DNA of 34,077 bases from Oscillospiraceae bacterium (GTDB lineage Bacteria > Bacillota > Clostridia > Oscillospirales > Oscillospiraceae), in assembly GCA_024691985.1 (NCBI GenBank), contig JAILNC010000131.1:1-34077 (forward strand). Direction: 5' to 3'. Made by a program: the position numbers and the translations under genes. This document shows, in pieces, positions 23,330 through 32,256 of this stretch. The stretch's first letter is position 1. The number at the start of each line of letters is the position of its first letter. A model generated the notes under the pieces. The model saw only the letters and a list, made by a program, of their open reading frames with translations. It did not search any database and was not told the origin of the DNA.

Positions 23330-23497
23330 ATGAAAAGCCTGAATGATTCAAGCTTTTCATGCGCAGCCTTGCTGCGCTGAACAAAGCAAATGCTTTGTTC
23401 GGAATCAGTATTGCACGGTTTTTTCAATAGGCGCAAAGCGCCTATGCCTGTGAGCATGGCTCACAGGCAATGAAAGCATTATTAAACGTTTTCATTG
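23330..23497 (+). repeat. Array of six consecutive short hairpins in the D-aminoacylase leader
   Basis: Back-to-back stem-loops: (1) 23330-23360, 9-bp outer stem plus a 5-bp inner stem; (2) 23361-23377, 7 bp; (3) 23379-23400, 10 bp; (4) 23427-23445, 8 bp; (5) 23446-23468, 10 bp; (6) 23468-23497, 10 bp with one G-U. Hairpins 1-5 have only Watson-Crick pairs, so they can form in either DNA strand as well as RNA. The first and last share the ATGAAA / TTTCAT end word. The sequence between hairpins 3 and 4 includes a T6 run. No known riboswitch or RNA family was recognised, and the 381-base gene-free gap 23159-23540 holds only this and two promoters. Confidence 0.75.
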
Positions 23498-23540
23498 AAA
23501 AAGAGTATAAGAAAGCATCAGACAAGAGGAGGCACAGACC

Positions 23541-25121
23541 ATGAAGACCCTGTTTCAAAACGGCATGATCTATGACGGCAGCGGCGAGAAGCCCTTTCCG
23601 GGCGACGTGCTGATCGAGGACGACCGCATCCTTGTCGTGGGCGGGCATATCGGGGAGGCGGCGGACAGGACCGTGGACGTGAGCGGCCTTGCGGTCTGCC
23701 CGGGCCTGATCGACGCGCACTCGCACAACGACTTCTTTTATGACCGCGAAGACGCCGAGAAGTTCTACAAGCCCTTCCTGGAGCAGGGGATCACGACCCA
23801 GATCACCGGCAACTGCAGCTTTTCGCCCTTCGGGGTCGATCCGGATACGCCCTACCGCGACAAGATCGGCGGCGGGCTCTTCGACGCGCAGGCCCCGTGC
23901 AGCTTCGCAGACTTCAAGGCGCGCGCGGAGGGGAGACTCTACGTCAACCTCGTCCCGCTGATCGGCCAGGGCTCCGTGCGGGCAGGCCTCGCGGGCTACG
24001 ATCCCGCGCCTTTGACGCCCGAACAGATCGAGCGGGAGCTGGCCCATGTGCGCGAGGCCATGGAGGGCGGGGCCTTCGGCGGCTCCTTCGGCTTCATGTA
24101 CGAGCCCAGCCGCTATGCGAAGGAGGACGAGATCCTCGCCTTTGCCAAAGAGGTCGCCAAATACGACGGCATCATCACCGTCCACCCCCGCGCCTGCTCC
24201 ATCGTCAGCGCCGACTATCCGCTGCTGACGAAGAAGTCCCACCTCGAGCTGGGGCTGGACGAGGTGGTGGACATCATGGAGAAGTCCGGCTGCCGTATGG
24301 AATACAGCCACCTGATCTTCACCGGCCAGCGCAGCTGGAAGCTCCTGGACAAGATGCTCGCGACCTTCTATCGGGAGCGGAAGAAGGGATATCCCATCGC
24401 CTACGACAACTACGCCTTCCACTACGGCGCGTCCGTCATCACGGTGGTCTTTCCGGAGTGGTACGCCCAGCTCAGCGCGGAGGAGGCGAAGAAGCCCCTC
24501 AACCGCTTCAAGCTCCAGCTCACCATCCTCATGTACCGCAAGGTGCTCGGCATCGACTGGGACGACATGGTCGTGGCTTATATCTCCGACGAGCACCCGG
24601 AGTATGAGGGGAAGACCATCCCGGAGCTCGCTGCGGCAGAGGGCCTGTCCGAGCTGGACATGTACCTCAAGCTCGTGGACCTGTCCGGTCGCGCGGGCAG
24701 CATCTACCTCGGCAAGTACTACAACGCGGAGATCGTGCGCCGTCTGATGGAGGACGAGCTCTCCGTCTTCATGACCGACGCCTGGGTGGAGGAGAAGGGC
24801 CTGCAGAACATTGCGGCCTTCCAGACCTTCCCGCAGTTCTTCCTGCTTGCCAAGCACTATGGCATCCCGACCGAGACCGTCGTGCGCAAGATGACCGGCG
24901 CGACGGCCGACCGCTTCCAGATCCCGGAGCGCGGTTATCTCCGGCCGGGCTGCAAAGCCGATCTCACGGTGCTCGATCTCGATAAACTCCGCGTCGACGA
25001 GAAGAAGCCGGACTTCAAACCCGAGGGCGTCGTGCACGTCTGGGTCAACGGCGTGGCCGCTGTGGAAAACGGCGCCTATGTGGGCGGCCGCTCCGGTGAG
25101 GTCGTGCTGAAAAAGAGATAA
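23541..25121 (+). CDS. N-acyl-D-amino-acid deacylase / D-aminoacylase family amidohydrolase
   Basis: 526 residues, cytoplasmic, TIM-barrel metal amidohydrolase that removes the acyl group from N-acyl-D-amino acids (related members are dihydroorotase- or hydantoinase-like). Seen: small N-terminal beta domain, GLIDAHSHND with metal ligands His60 and His62, GNCSFSPFG with Cys92 (the zinc-bridging Cys of D-aminoacylases), VHPRA and YSHLIF supplying further His ligands, MTDAWVEEKG near the C-terminus, then GYLRPGCKADLTVLDLD and VNGVAAVENGAYVGGRSG closing the beta domain. GAGGAGG precedes the ATG. It is alone on its transcript, behind the six-hairpin leader. Exact substrate unknown. Confidence 0.87.
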   Translation: MKTLFQNGMIYDGSGEKPFPGDVLIEDDRILVVGGHIGEAADRTVDVSGLAVCPGLIDAHSHNDFFYDREDAEKFYKPFLEQGITTQITGNCSFSPFGVDPDTPYRDKIGGGLFDAQAPCSFADFKARAEGRLYVNLVPLIGQGSVRAGLAGYDPAPLTPEQIERELAHVREAMEGGAFGGSFGFMYEPSRYAKEDEILAFAKEVAKYDGIITVHPRACSIVSADYPLLTKKSHLELGLDEVVDIMEKSGCRMEYSHLIFTGQRSWKLLDKMLATFYRERKKGYPIAYDNYAFHYGASVITVVFPEWYAQLSAEEAKKPLNRFKLQLTILMYRKVLGIDWDDMVVAYISDEHPEYEGKTIPELAAAEGLSELDMYLKLVDLSGRAGSIYLGKYYNAEIVRRLMEDELSVFMTDAWVEEKGLQNIAAFQTFPQFFLLAKHYGIPTETVVRKMTGATADRFQIPERGYLRPGCKADLTVLDLDKLRVDEKKPDFKPEGVVHVWVNGVAAVENGAYVGGRSGEVVLKKR

Positions 25122-25134
25122 AAGAAATCGATAT

Positions 25135-25166
25135 GAAAATACCGCCGGGGCATTTGCCCCGGCGGT
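25135..25166. terminator. Terminator shared by convergent genes
   Basis: Perfect 11-bp GC-rich stem (25141-25151 with 25156-25166), 4-base loop. The better T-tract (ATTTTC) is on the minus strand, for the flavodiiron gene; on the plus strand a T6 run follows 18 bases later. Confidence 0.75.
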
Positions 25167-25187
25167 GTGCTGTGTATGGTATGTTTT

Positions 25188-27206
25188 TTACTGCTCGGCG
25201 GGCTCGAAGTCCTCGCGCGTGTGCTTGCAGATCGGGCAGGTGTAATCCGCGGGCAGCTCGCCCTCGCAGGGCTCGAAGTGGCCGCAGATCTTGCACAGGT
25301 AACCCTTCTGCTTCGGGGTGGCGTCGGGCACGACGTGCTCGAACTCCTCCTTTCCGTGCTTGCACAGCGGGCAGGTGAAGTCGTCGGGCAGCTCCGCGCC
25401 CTCGTGGAAATAGCCGCAGACCTTGCAGACCCAGCCTTCCTTGGGGTCGGGAGCGGGGTTCTTCTTGGGCTTGATGTGCGCGTGGTAGTAGCCGTAGGTG
25501 CAGGACGGGGCCTTGGACAGGACCTTTGCCTCCACGACGTTGGCGATATACAGGACCTGTGTGTCGAGATCCTTGACGTCGATGACCTCGCAGGAGAGGA
25601 CGGCGTTGGTGTAGGTGGGGATGTAGCGGATGCCGTTGGACATGCGCACGTCGTAGTCGACGGAGGCGAACTTGTCCACATCGCGGCCGCTCTGGAAGCC
25701 GAAGTGCTGGAAGAGGCTGTAGGGCGTATCCTCGGTGAGGATGGAGATGTTGAAGCGTCCGGCCTTGCCGACCATGTCGCAGGTGTAGTTCTTCTTGATG
25801 CAGGAAATGGTGATCTTCTTGGGATCGCCCGCGGCGACCTGCCCTGCGGTGTTGATGATGCAGCCGTAGTCCTTGCCGTCGACACGGGTGGTCAGGACCT
25901 CAACGCCGTAGGAGAACTTGGAGAAGACCTTGTTGTCCACGGCCTCGGGCGTGAAGGCGACGGGCTCGGCAGGAACGGCGGCGGGAACCTCGACGGGGGC
26001 GGGCTTGGGGTTGATCTCCTCGGCGAGCATGTCGGCCAGCGCGGCGAGTTGCCCGAGCTGATCCTCGGCCAGCGCGGACTTGAGGGAGACATTGCTGTCG
26101 AAGAACTGCGTGCCCTTGAGCGGGGAGAGGATCTCGCGCATGATCTTTCCGCTGGTGGCGGCCCAGGAGCCGTTCTCGATGATGGCAACCTTGCGGTTCT
26201 GGAGGTTGTGCGCGGCGATGTCGTGCAGCAGCTCCTCCATCGTCACGAAGAGCCCTGCGTTGTAGGTCGTGGCGGCGAAGACCAGATGGCTGCAGCGGAA
26301 GGCGTCGGAGACGATGTAGCTCGCGGGCGTGACGGAGGTGTCGTACATGCGCACGCGCACGCCGCGCTCACCCAGCATGCAGGCGAGGATGTTGGCGGCG
26401 TTTTCGGTGTGGCCGTAGACGGAGGCGTAGGCCAGCAGCACGCTCTTTTCCTCGGGCGTGTAGCTCGACCAGAGCAGGTACTTTTCGAGGAAGTCGCCGA
26501 AGTGGCTGCGCCAGACGAAGCCGTGCAGCGGGCAGACCATCGCGATGTCGAGCTTCGCGGCCTTCTTCAGCGCCGCCTGCACCTGCGGGCCGTACTTGCC
26601 GACGATGTTGGTGTAGTAGCGCCTCGCCTCGTCCACGTGCTCGGTGAAGAAATCGGTCTCGTCGTTGAACAGACGGCCGTTGAGCGCGCCGAAGGTGCCG
26701 AAGGCGTCGGCCGAAAAGAGGATTTTGTCGGTCTGGTCATAGCTCATCATGACCTCGGGCCAGTGCACCATGGGGGCCATGACGAAGGTAAAGGTGTGTT
26801 TGCCGGCGCAGAGCGTATCGCCCTCCTTCACCAGCACGGTGCGCGCGGAGAGATCAACGCCCATGAACTGCTTCATCATCTGCTGGACCTTTGCGTTGCA
26901 GACGATTTTGCACTCGGGGTAGCGGCTGAGCAGCAGCTCCTGCGTGGCGGCGTGGTCGGGCTCCATGTGCTGTACGACCAGATAGTCGAGCTTGCGTCCG
27001 CCCAGCGTGTGGGCGACGTTCTCCAGAAAGACGCTGTAGACGGCCTTGTCGACCGTGTCGAAGAGGACGGTCTTTTCGTCCAGAAGCAGATAAGAGTTAT
27101 ACGAGACGCCGTCGGGCACGCCGTAGACGCCCTCAAAGCAGACCAGACGACGGTCGTCTGCGCCCACCCAGATCAGATCTTCGCTGATTTTTCTTGTGCA
27201 GTACAT
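25188..27206 (-). CDS. Flavodiiron protein fused to a flavin reductase domain and two rubredoxin domains
   Basis: 672 residues, cytoplasmic, probably reduces O2 (or NO) to water. Domains in order: metallo-beta-lactamase diiron domain (about 1-250) with His80, Glu82, Asp84, His85, His148, Asp167 and His228 all present; flavodoxin domain (about 255-400, LLAYASVYGHTENAA binding FMN); a Pro/Ala/Val linker; a flavin-reductase-like domain (about 430-570); and two rubredoxin modules, WVCKVCGYF...CPLCKHG and YLCKICGHF...CPICKHT. The core flavodiiron protein is about 400 residues, so roughly 270 extra residues hold a complete electron-entry chain. AGGGAG precedes the ATG. Monocistronic, with its own promoter. 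Confidence 0.93.
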   Translation of the reverse strand: MYCTRKISEDLIWVGADDRRLVCFEGVYGVPDGVSYNSYLLLDEKTVLFDTVDKAVYSVFLENVAHTLGGRKLDYLVVQHMEPDHAATQELLLSRYPECKIVCNAKVQQMMKQFMGVDLSARTVLVKEGDTLCAGKHTFTFVMAPMVHWPEVMMSYDQTDKILFSADAFGTFGALNGRLFNDETDFFTEHVDEARRYYTNIVGKYGPQVQAALKKAAKLDIAMVCPLHGFVWRSHFGDFLEKYLLWSSYTPEEKSVLLAYASVYGHTENAANILACMLGERGVRVRMYDTSVTPASYIVSDAFRCSHLVFAATTYNAGLFVTMEELLHDIAAHNLQNRKVAIIENGSWAATSGKIMREILSPLKGTQFFDSNVSLKSALAEDQLGQLAALADMLAEEINPKPAPVEVPAAVPAEPVAFTPEAVDNKVFSKFSYGVEVLTTRVDGKDYGCIINTAGQVAAGDPKKITISCIKKNYTCDMVGKAGRFNISILTEDTPYSLFQHFGFQSGRDVDKFASVDYDVRMSNGIRYIPTYTNAVLSCEVIDVKDLDTQVLYIANVVEAKVLSKAPSCTYGYYHAHIKPKKNPAPDPKEGWVCKVCGYFHEGAELPDDFTCPLCKHGKEEFEHVVPDATPKQKGYLCKICGHFEPCEGELPADYTCPICKHTREDFEPAEQ

Positions 27207-27246
27207 AATTGCTCCCTTCTGCCTTGCGGCATAGTTTTATATATTC

Positions 27247-27275
27247 ATTATAGGGAGAAAAGCGCAAACATGCAA
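27247..27275 (-). promoter_or_regulatory. Promoter of the flavodiiron gene
   Basis: Minus strand: TTGCAT (27270-27275), 17-base spacer, TATAAT (27247-27252). The leader has a small TGCC-GCAA-GGCA tetraloop hairpin just before the ribosome site. Confidence 0.75.
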
Positions 27276-27287
27276 GAACAATCTGTA

Positions 27288-27321
27288 AAGAAAAAGAGCT
27301 GTTCAGAACTGAACAGCTCTT
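27288..27321 (-). terminator. Terminator after the small membrane protein gene
   Basis: 13-bp perfect stem (27294-27306 with 27309-27321) that ends in a T-tract on the minus strand (CTTTTTCTTT). It is 6 bases past the stop codon. Confidence 0.88.
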
Positions 27322-27326
27322 AGAAA

Positions 27327-27737
27327 TTATTCTTTTCCGACATACTCCGCCGCGCTCAGCCCGAGGATGACGCGGCCGATGTTGTTGAACAGGAAGAGGA
27401 AGAAACCGGTCAGGCCGCCTTTCCCGAACGATCTGGCCAGCTTCATGCTCTGCCGCCAGTGGATGATGAGCACCCAGAGCGCGGCCATGGCGCCGACTGC
27501 CGCCAGAAACGGATTTTCCTGCGCCTGTGACGCACAGCCCCCGGCGATCGCCGCGAGCAGCACCACAAGGAAGATCTTCCGGCCCTTCCAGCAGATATCG
27601 TATTCATCGTATGCGTTCAGGATCGGGATGATGCTGTGCCATCCCGGCTTTCCCGCTTTCCGGAAGAGCAGCCACCGTCCGACGACGGCCAGTACCGCCC
27701 ATGCTGTGCTGATGATCATATAAGTCTGTTGATCCAT
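27327..27737 (-). CDS. Small membrane protein, DUF5684-like
   Basis: 136 residues with about four hydrophobic helices. Seen: an N-terminal helix, then RKAGKPGWHSIIPILNAYDEY, a motif repeatedly seen in small bacterial membrane proteins annotated as DUF5684 or signal-peptidase-like (the GKPGW...P..N.Y pattern), two helices, a basic RQSMKLARSFGKGG turn and a last helix. No catalytic Ser/Lys pair was seen, so it is not called a peptidase. The ATG at 27737 follows AAAGGGTGA; the upstream in-frame opening lacks a ribosome site. Monocistronic. Function unknown. Confidence 0.65.
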   Translation of the reverse strand: MDQQTYMIISTAWAVLAVVGRWLLFRKAGKPGWHSIIPILNAYDEYDICWKGRKIFLVVLLAAIAGGCASQAQENPFLAAVGAMAALWVLIIHWRQSMKLARSFGKGGLTGFFLFLFNNIGRVILGLSAAEYVGKE

Positions 27738-27791
27738 ATTGCTCACCCTTTCTTCGGTTCCGTCTCTTTCCTGCCGCTTCTGACTGATACG

Positions 27792-27820
27792 ATAATAGCA
27801 TACGAAAGGATTTACCGCAA
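27792..27820 (-). promoter_or_regulatory. Promoter of the small membrane protein gene
   Basis: Minus strand: TTGCGG (27815-27820), 17-base spacer ending TGC, TATTAT (27792-27797), an extended -10. Confidence 0.65.
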
Positions 27821-27837
27821 TCACATAATTGCAGATT

Positions 27838-27878
27838 AATACAAAGAGCAGGCAATACGCCGGGCGTATTGCCTGCTC
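27838..27878 (-). terminator. Terminator after groEL
   Basis: Perfect 15-bp stem (27846-27860 with 27864-27878), 3-base loop, followed on the minus strand by the T-rich TTTGTATTAAT. Confidence 0.82.
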
Positions 27879-27902
27879 CGGGTCTAAAACGGAGATGCTT
27901 TA

Positions 27903-29546
<1,644 letters not shown>

Positions 29547-29831
29547 TTACTCAATGACAGCCAGGATGTCGGACTGGCGGACGATGGTGTACTCCTGATC
29601 CTCCAGCTTGACCTTGCTGCCCGTGTATTTGCCGACAAGAACGTTCTGGCCGGGCTTGACGATCATGACGACTTCCTTGCCGTCGACCGTGCCGCCGGGG
29701 CCGACCTCGACGACCTCGTACACCTCAGGCTTTTCCTGGGCGGCCGAGGTGAGGAAGATGCCGGAAGAGGTGCGCTCTTCGGCGGCGTTCTGCTTGAGAA
29801 CGACTCTGTCAGCGAGTGGTTTGAGTTTCAT
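29547..29831 (-). CDS. groS: Co-chaperonin GroES
   Basis: 94 residues, normal length; forms the seven-subunit lid of GroEL. Seen: LKPLADRVVLKQ, the mobile loop around EERTSSGIFLTSAAQEKP that binds GroEL, EVGPGG, and KPGQNVLVGKYTGSKV. The start follows TTTGGAGG. First gene of the groESL operon, behind a CIRCE operator. Confidence 0.98.
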   Translation of the reverse strand: MKLKPLADRVVLKQNAAEERTSSGIFLTSAAQEKPEVYEVVEVGPGGTVDGKEVVMIVKPGQNVLVGKYTGSKVKLEDQEYTIVRQSDILAVIE

Positions 29832-29873
29832 GCTTCTATACCTCCAAAAACTTTTTTACAAAAATCAGCATCG

Positions 29874-29900
29874 TTAGCACTCAAACAACCGGAGTGCTAA
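29874..29900. promoter_or_regulatory. CIRCE operator of groESL, extended
   Basis: Perfect TTAGCACTC (29874-29882), 9 bases, GAGTGCTAA (29892-29900). The arms continue outward perfectly to 29867 and 29907, making 16-bp arms. It lies at the expected transcription start, where bound HrcA would block initiation. Confidence 0.97.
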
Positions 29901-29908
29901 CGATGCTT

Positions 29909-29936
29909 ACTATACCACACTTTTCTAAATTTGCAA
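29909..29936 (-). promoter_or_regulatory. groESL promoter
   Basis: Minus strand: TTGCAA (29931-29936), 16-base spacer, TATAGT (29909-29914), immediately before CIRCE. Confidence 0.8.
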
Positions 29937-29981
29937 GAGTCTGCGGAGAAAAGTTTTTGAATTTTTTGTTATCTTTTCCGT

Positions 29982-30905
29982 TCAGCCCTCGCCCTTCTCG
30001 AAAAAGCGCATGCCGCGCGGGACGATGAGCTTCAAGCCGCCGGGGATGAGCTTCATATGTACGCTTTTGGCGAACATGGCCTCGCCGTCGATGTTGACGA
30101 CGTTGTCCTCGTCGAAGTCGATCGTAAGCTCCGTGCCGCGCAGATGGTAGATGCGGTCGGGGATGCTGTCCGCCTGGCCCGACGCATATTTTCCGATCAG
30201 TGTGGCGAGCGTGAGGATGTTGATCTTCGGGACGATGTAGATATCGAGGATGCCGTCGTCGGGCATGGCGTGCAGGCTGGGATTGAAGCCGCCGCCGTAG
30301 AAGCGCCCGTTGCAGGCCGCGACCAGCGCGTATCCGCCCTCGCCGGCGTACTCGCCGCAGCGGACGCGCATCTTGCTGTTGATGCCCTTGAACACGTTGA
30401 CGGCTGCAGACACGACGTAGCCGGTGGCCCCGCCGATCAGCGGCAGCCCGCTGTACTTGTGCACGTCGGTGCCGATGCGCGCGTCGATGCCGACCGAACA
30501 GATGTTGACGCTGTAGCGCCCGTTGCAGTCGATGACGTCGATGGGCCGCACCGTGCCTGCGAGCAGGGCGTCGAGATCGCGGAACAGATCCTTTTCCTCG
30601 CCGAACATGCGGCAGAAATCGTTGCCGGTGCCGTTGGGGAAGGGGCAGACTGCGACATTTGAACGCTCCGCCGCGCCGCAGACGCACTCGTTGAAGGTGC
30701 CGTCCCCGCCGCAGGCATAGACCCGCAGCTCCGCGCCGCTCTGCGCGTCGGCGAGGATCTTGTCGACCGCGTCCATCGGGGCCTTTGTGACATAGACCTC
30801 CCACTCGTCGTCACAGTGCGCAAGCGCTGCCGCGACCCGCTGCCGCACGTCCTCGCTGCAGTCCTTCCCGCCCGCCTTCGGGTTGACAATGAAAAGATGC
30901 TTCAT
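29982..30905 (-). CDS. Diacylglycerol / lipid kinase family protein (DgkB / YegS type)
   Basis: 307 residues, cytoplasmic, phosphorylates diacylglycerol or a related lipid at the membrane surface, recycling lipid head-group precursors. Seen: FIVNPKAGG at the N-terminus, nucleotide-binding GGDGT at 66-70 (family GGDGTxxE), GTGNDF at 92-97, then the C-terminal beta-sandwich with CNGRFYGGGFNPSLHAMPDDG and DGEAMF. The ATG at 30905 was chosen because the protein then opens with the family's VNPKAGG strand; the frame stays open much further upstream, but that is a shadow of the methyltransferase gene. It lies 23 bases behind that gene, in the same operon. Confidence 0.92.
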   Translation of the reverse strand: MKHLFIVNPKAGGKDCSEDVRQRVAAALAHCDDEWEVYVTKAPMDAVDKILADAQSGAELRVYACGGDGTFNECVCGAAERSNVAVCPFPNGTGNDFCRMFGEEKDLFRDLDALLAGTVRPIDVIDCNGRYSVNICSVGIDARIGTDVHKYSGLPLIGGATGYVVSAAVNVFKGINSKMRVRCGEYAGEGGYALVAACNGRFYGGGFNPSLHAMPDDGILDIYIVPKINILTLATLIGKYASGQADSIPDRIYHLRGTELTIDFDEDNVVNIDGEAMFAKSVHMKLIPGGLKLIVPRGMRFFEKGEG

Positions 30906-30928
30906 CTCTCTGCGCCTCTCTTTGTCTA

Positions 30929-32041
30929 TTATTTGTAGTACATGTACAGCTCGCACTTGATCATGCCGTTGTAGAGCTTGCGTTTCTTGTCGGCCTGTCT
31001 GCCGAAGCAGCGCTCGAATTCCGTGTGGGAGGAGAGCAGATACAGCGACCAGTTTTCGCAGCGGCTGAGCGCTTGCCCGAAGCCGCGGTAGAGCGCCTCG
31101 GCCTCCTGCTTCTCCAGGATGCGCTCCCCGTAAGGCGGGTTCGTGACGATCACGCCGCGCTCCGTCTGCCGATCGAAGCGCGTGGCGTCGGCCTGCTCGA
31201 AGCGGACGACGTCGTCCACGCCCGCGCGCTTCGCGTTTTCCCGCGCGAGCTCCAGCGCCCTGGGGTCGATGTCGCTGCCGACGATGCGGTAGTCGCCCGT
31301 ATACTCGCGCGCTCTCGCGGCCTCGCGCTCGTCCTGCCAGACGCGCCGCGGGATGCTCTGCCAGCTCTGGGCGGTGAAGGAGCGGTTCAGTCCCGGCGCG
31401 CGGTTTTTCGCGATCAGCGCCGCCTCGATCGGGATAGTGCCGCTGCCGCAGAAGGGGTCGCAGAAATCGTCCCGCCCGCGGTAGCGCGAGAGCTTGACCA
31501 TGGCGGCGGCCATCGTCTCCTTGAGCGGGGCCGCGTTGTGTGCCGGACGGTAACCGCGCTTGTGCAGCCCTTCGCCGGACGTGTCGATGCAAAGCGAGAC
31601 CCGGTCCTTCATGATCGAAAACTGGATCTGATACAGCGCGCCGTTTTCGGGGAACCACTCGAGCCCGTACACGGACTTGAGCCGTTCGACAACGGCCTTC
31701 TTGATGATCTTCTGGCAGTCGGAGACGGAAAACAGCGCCGAATTGAGGCTGTAGCCCTTGACGGGAAAAGCGCCGTCCACCGGGATGATCGACTCCCACG
31801 GAAGAGCCTTCGTGCCCTCAAAGAGCGCGTCGAAGCTTTTGGCCTCGAACTGTCCCAACTCGATCAGCACGCGCTCGCCGATGCGCAGGCAGATGTTGGC
31901 GCGGGCGAGCTCGCCGTCCCCGCCGGAGAAATAGACGCGCCCGTTTTCCGAGGCGACGTCCTCGATGCCGAGCCGTTTGAGTTCGTCCGCGATCGGGCTC
32001 TCAAGCCCGAGCAGACAGGGAACGCACATTCTGTACTTCAT
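30929..32041 (-). CDS. RlmL / YpsC-type 23S rRNA (guanine-N2) methyltransferase
   Basis: 370 residues, cytoplasmic. A THUMP-containing, SAM-dependent RNA methylase probably acting on a guanine of 23S rRNA. Seen: N-terminal ferredoxin-like and THUMP region (about 1-155), GLHKRGYRPAHNAAPLKET linking to the methylase, SAM motif DPFCGSGT at 195-202, GSDIDP at 255-260, and the catalytic NPPYGER at 301-307. This is the single-domain Firmicute form, lacking the second methylase of E. coli RlmL. The ATG has no good ribosome site within 12 bases, and an in-frame stop lies just upstream, so translation is probably weak. Operon with the lipid kinase. Confidence 0.9.
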   Translation of the reverse strand: MKYRMCVPCLLGLESPIADELKRLGIEDVASENGRVYFSGGDGELARANICLRIGERVLIELGQFEAKSFDALFEGTKALPWESIIPVDGAFPVKGYSLNSALFSVSDCQKIIKKAVVERLKSVYGLEWFPENGALYQIQFSIMKDRVSLCIDTSGEGLHKRGYRPAHNAAPLKETMAAAMVKLSRYRGRDDFCDPFCGSGTIPIEAALIAKNRAPGLNRSFTAQSWQSIPRRVWQDEREAARAREYTGDYRIVGSDIDPRALELARENAKRAGVDDVVRFEQADATRFDRQTERGVIVTNPPYGERILEKQEAEALYRGFGQALSRCENWSLYLLSSHTEFERCFGRQADKKRKLYNGMIKCELYMYYK

Positions 32042-32111
32042 GGCATTTCAACACAGGCCGACGCGGCGGCCGGAGCCGGCGGTACGACTTGCTCCTAAAT
32101 AAATCACAAGA

Positions 32112-32140
32112 ATTGTAACACATGCCGGGGCGCCTTTCAA
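32112..32140 (-). promoter_or_regulatory. Promoter of the methyltransferase / lipid kinase operon
   Basis: Minus strand: TTGAAA (32135-32140), 17-base spacer ending TGT, TACAAT (32112-32117), an extended -10. The leader holds a GCCGG-AG-CCGGC hairpin before the start codon. Confidence 0.7.
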
Positions 32141-32192
32141 CAGAAAGAATGCAGAAAGATCCTGCCGAAAAACGCCTGCGGCCAAGAAAAAC

Positions 32193-32234
32193 TTTACATT
32201 TTCCGAACGAGCGGATATAATATCTTGTCAAGAT
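32193..32234 (+). promoter_or_regulatory. prfC promoter with a palindrome at the start site
   Basis: TTTACA (32193-32198), 17-base spacer, TATAAT (32216-32221). The perfect palindrome ATCTTG-T-CAAGAT (32222-32234) follows at once and covers the expected start, a possible operator. Confidence 0.75.
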
Positions 32235-32256
32235 TCTTAAAGGAAGACAGGATTCC

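Noticed and set aside
23206..23457. An 83-codon minus-strand frame across the hairpin array
   Set aside because: No ribosome site, no homology-like features, and it spans the palindromes and the pssA promoter.
23330..23497. CRISPR array or integron attC site
   Set aside because: The hairpins differ from one another and are not direct repeats with spacers; no cas genes or integrase are present, and the attC core sites are absent.
25167..27323. A 718-codon plus-strand frame opposite the flavodiiron gene
   Set aside because: Shadow frame rich in Val, Gly, Asp and His without domain motifs; the minus-strand protein has every expected diiron and rubredoxin ligand.
29982..31799. Possible fusion of the lipid kinase with a long N-terminal extension
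   Set aside because: The extension is the methyltransferase gene read in another frame; the kinase begins correctly at 30905 with its family N-terminus.
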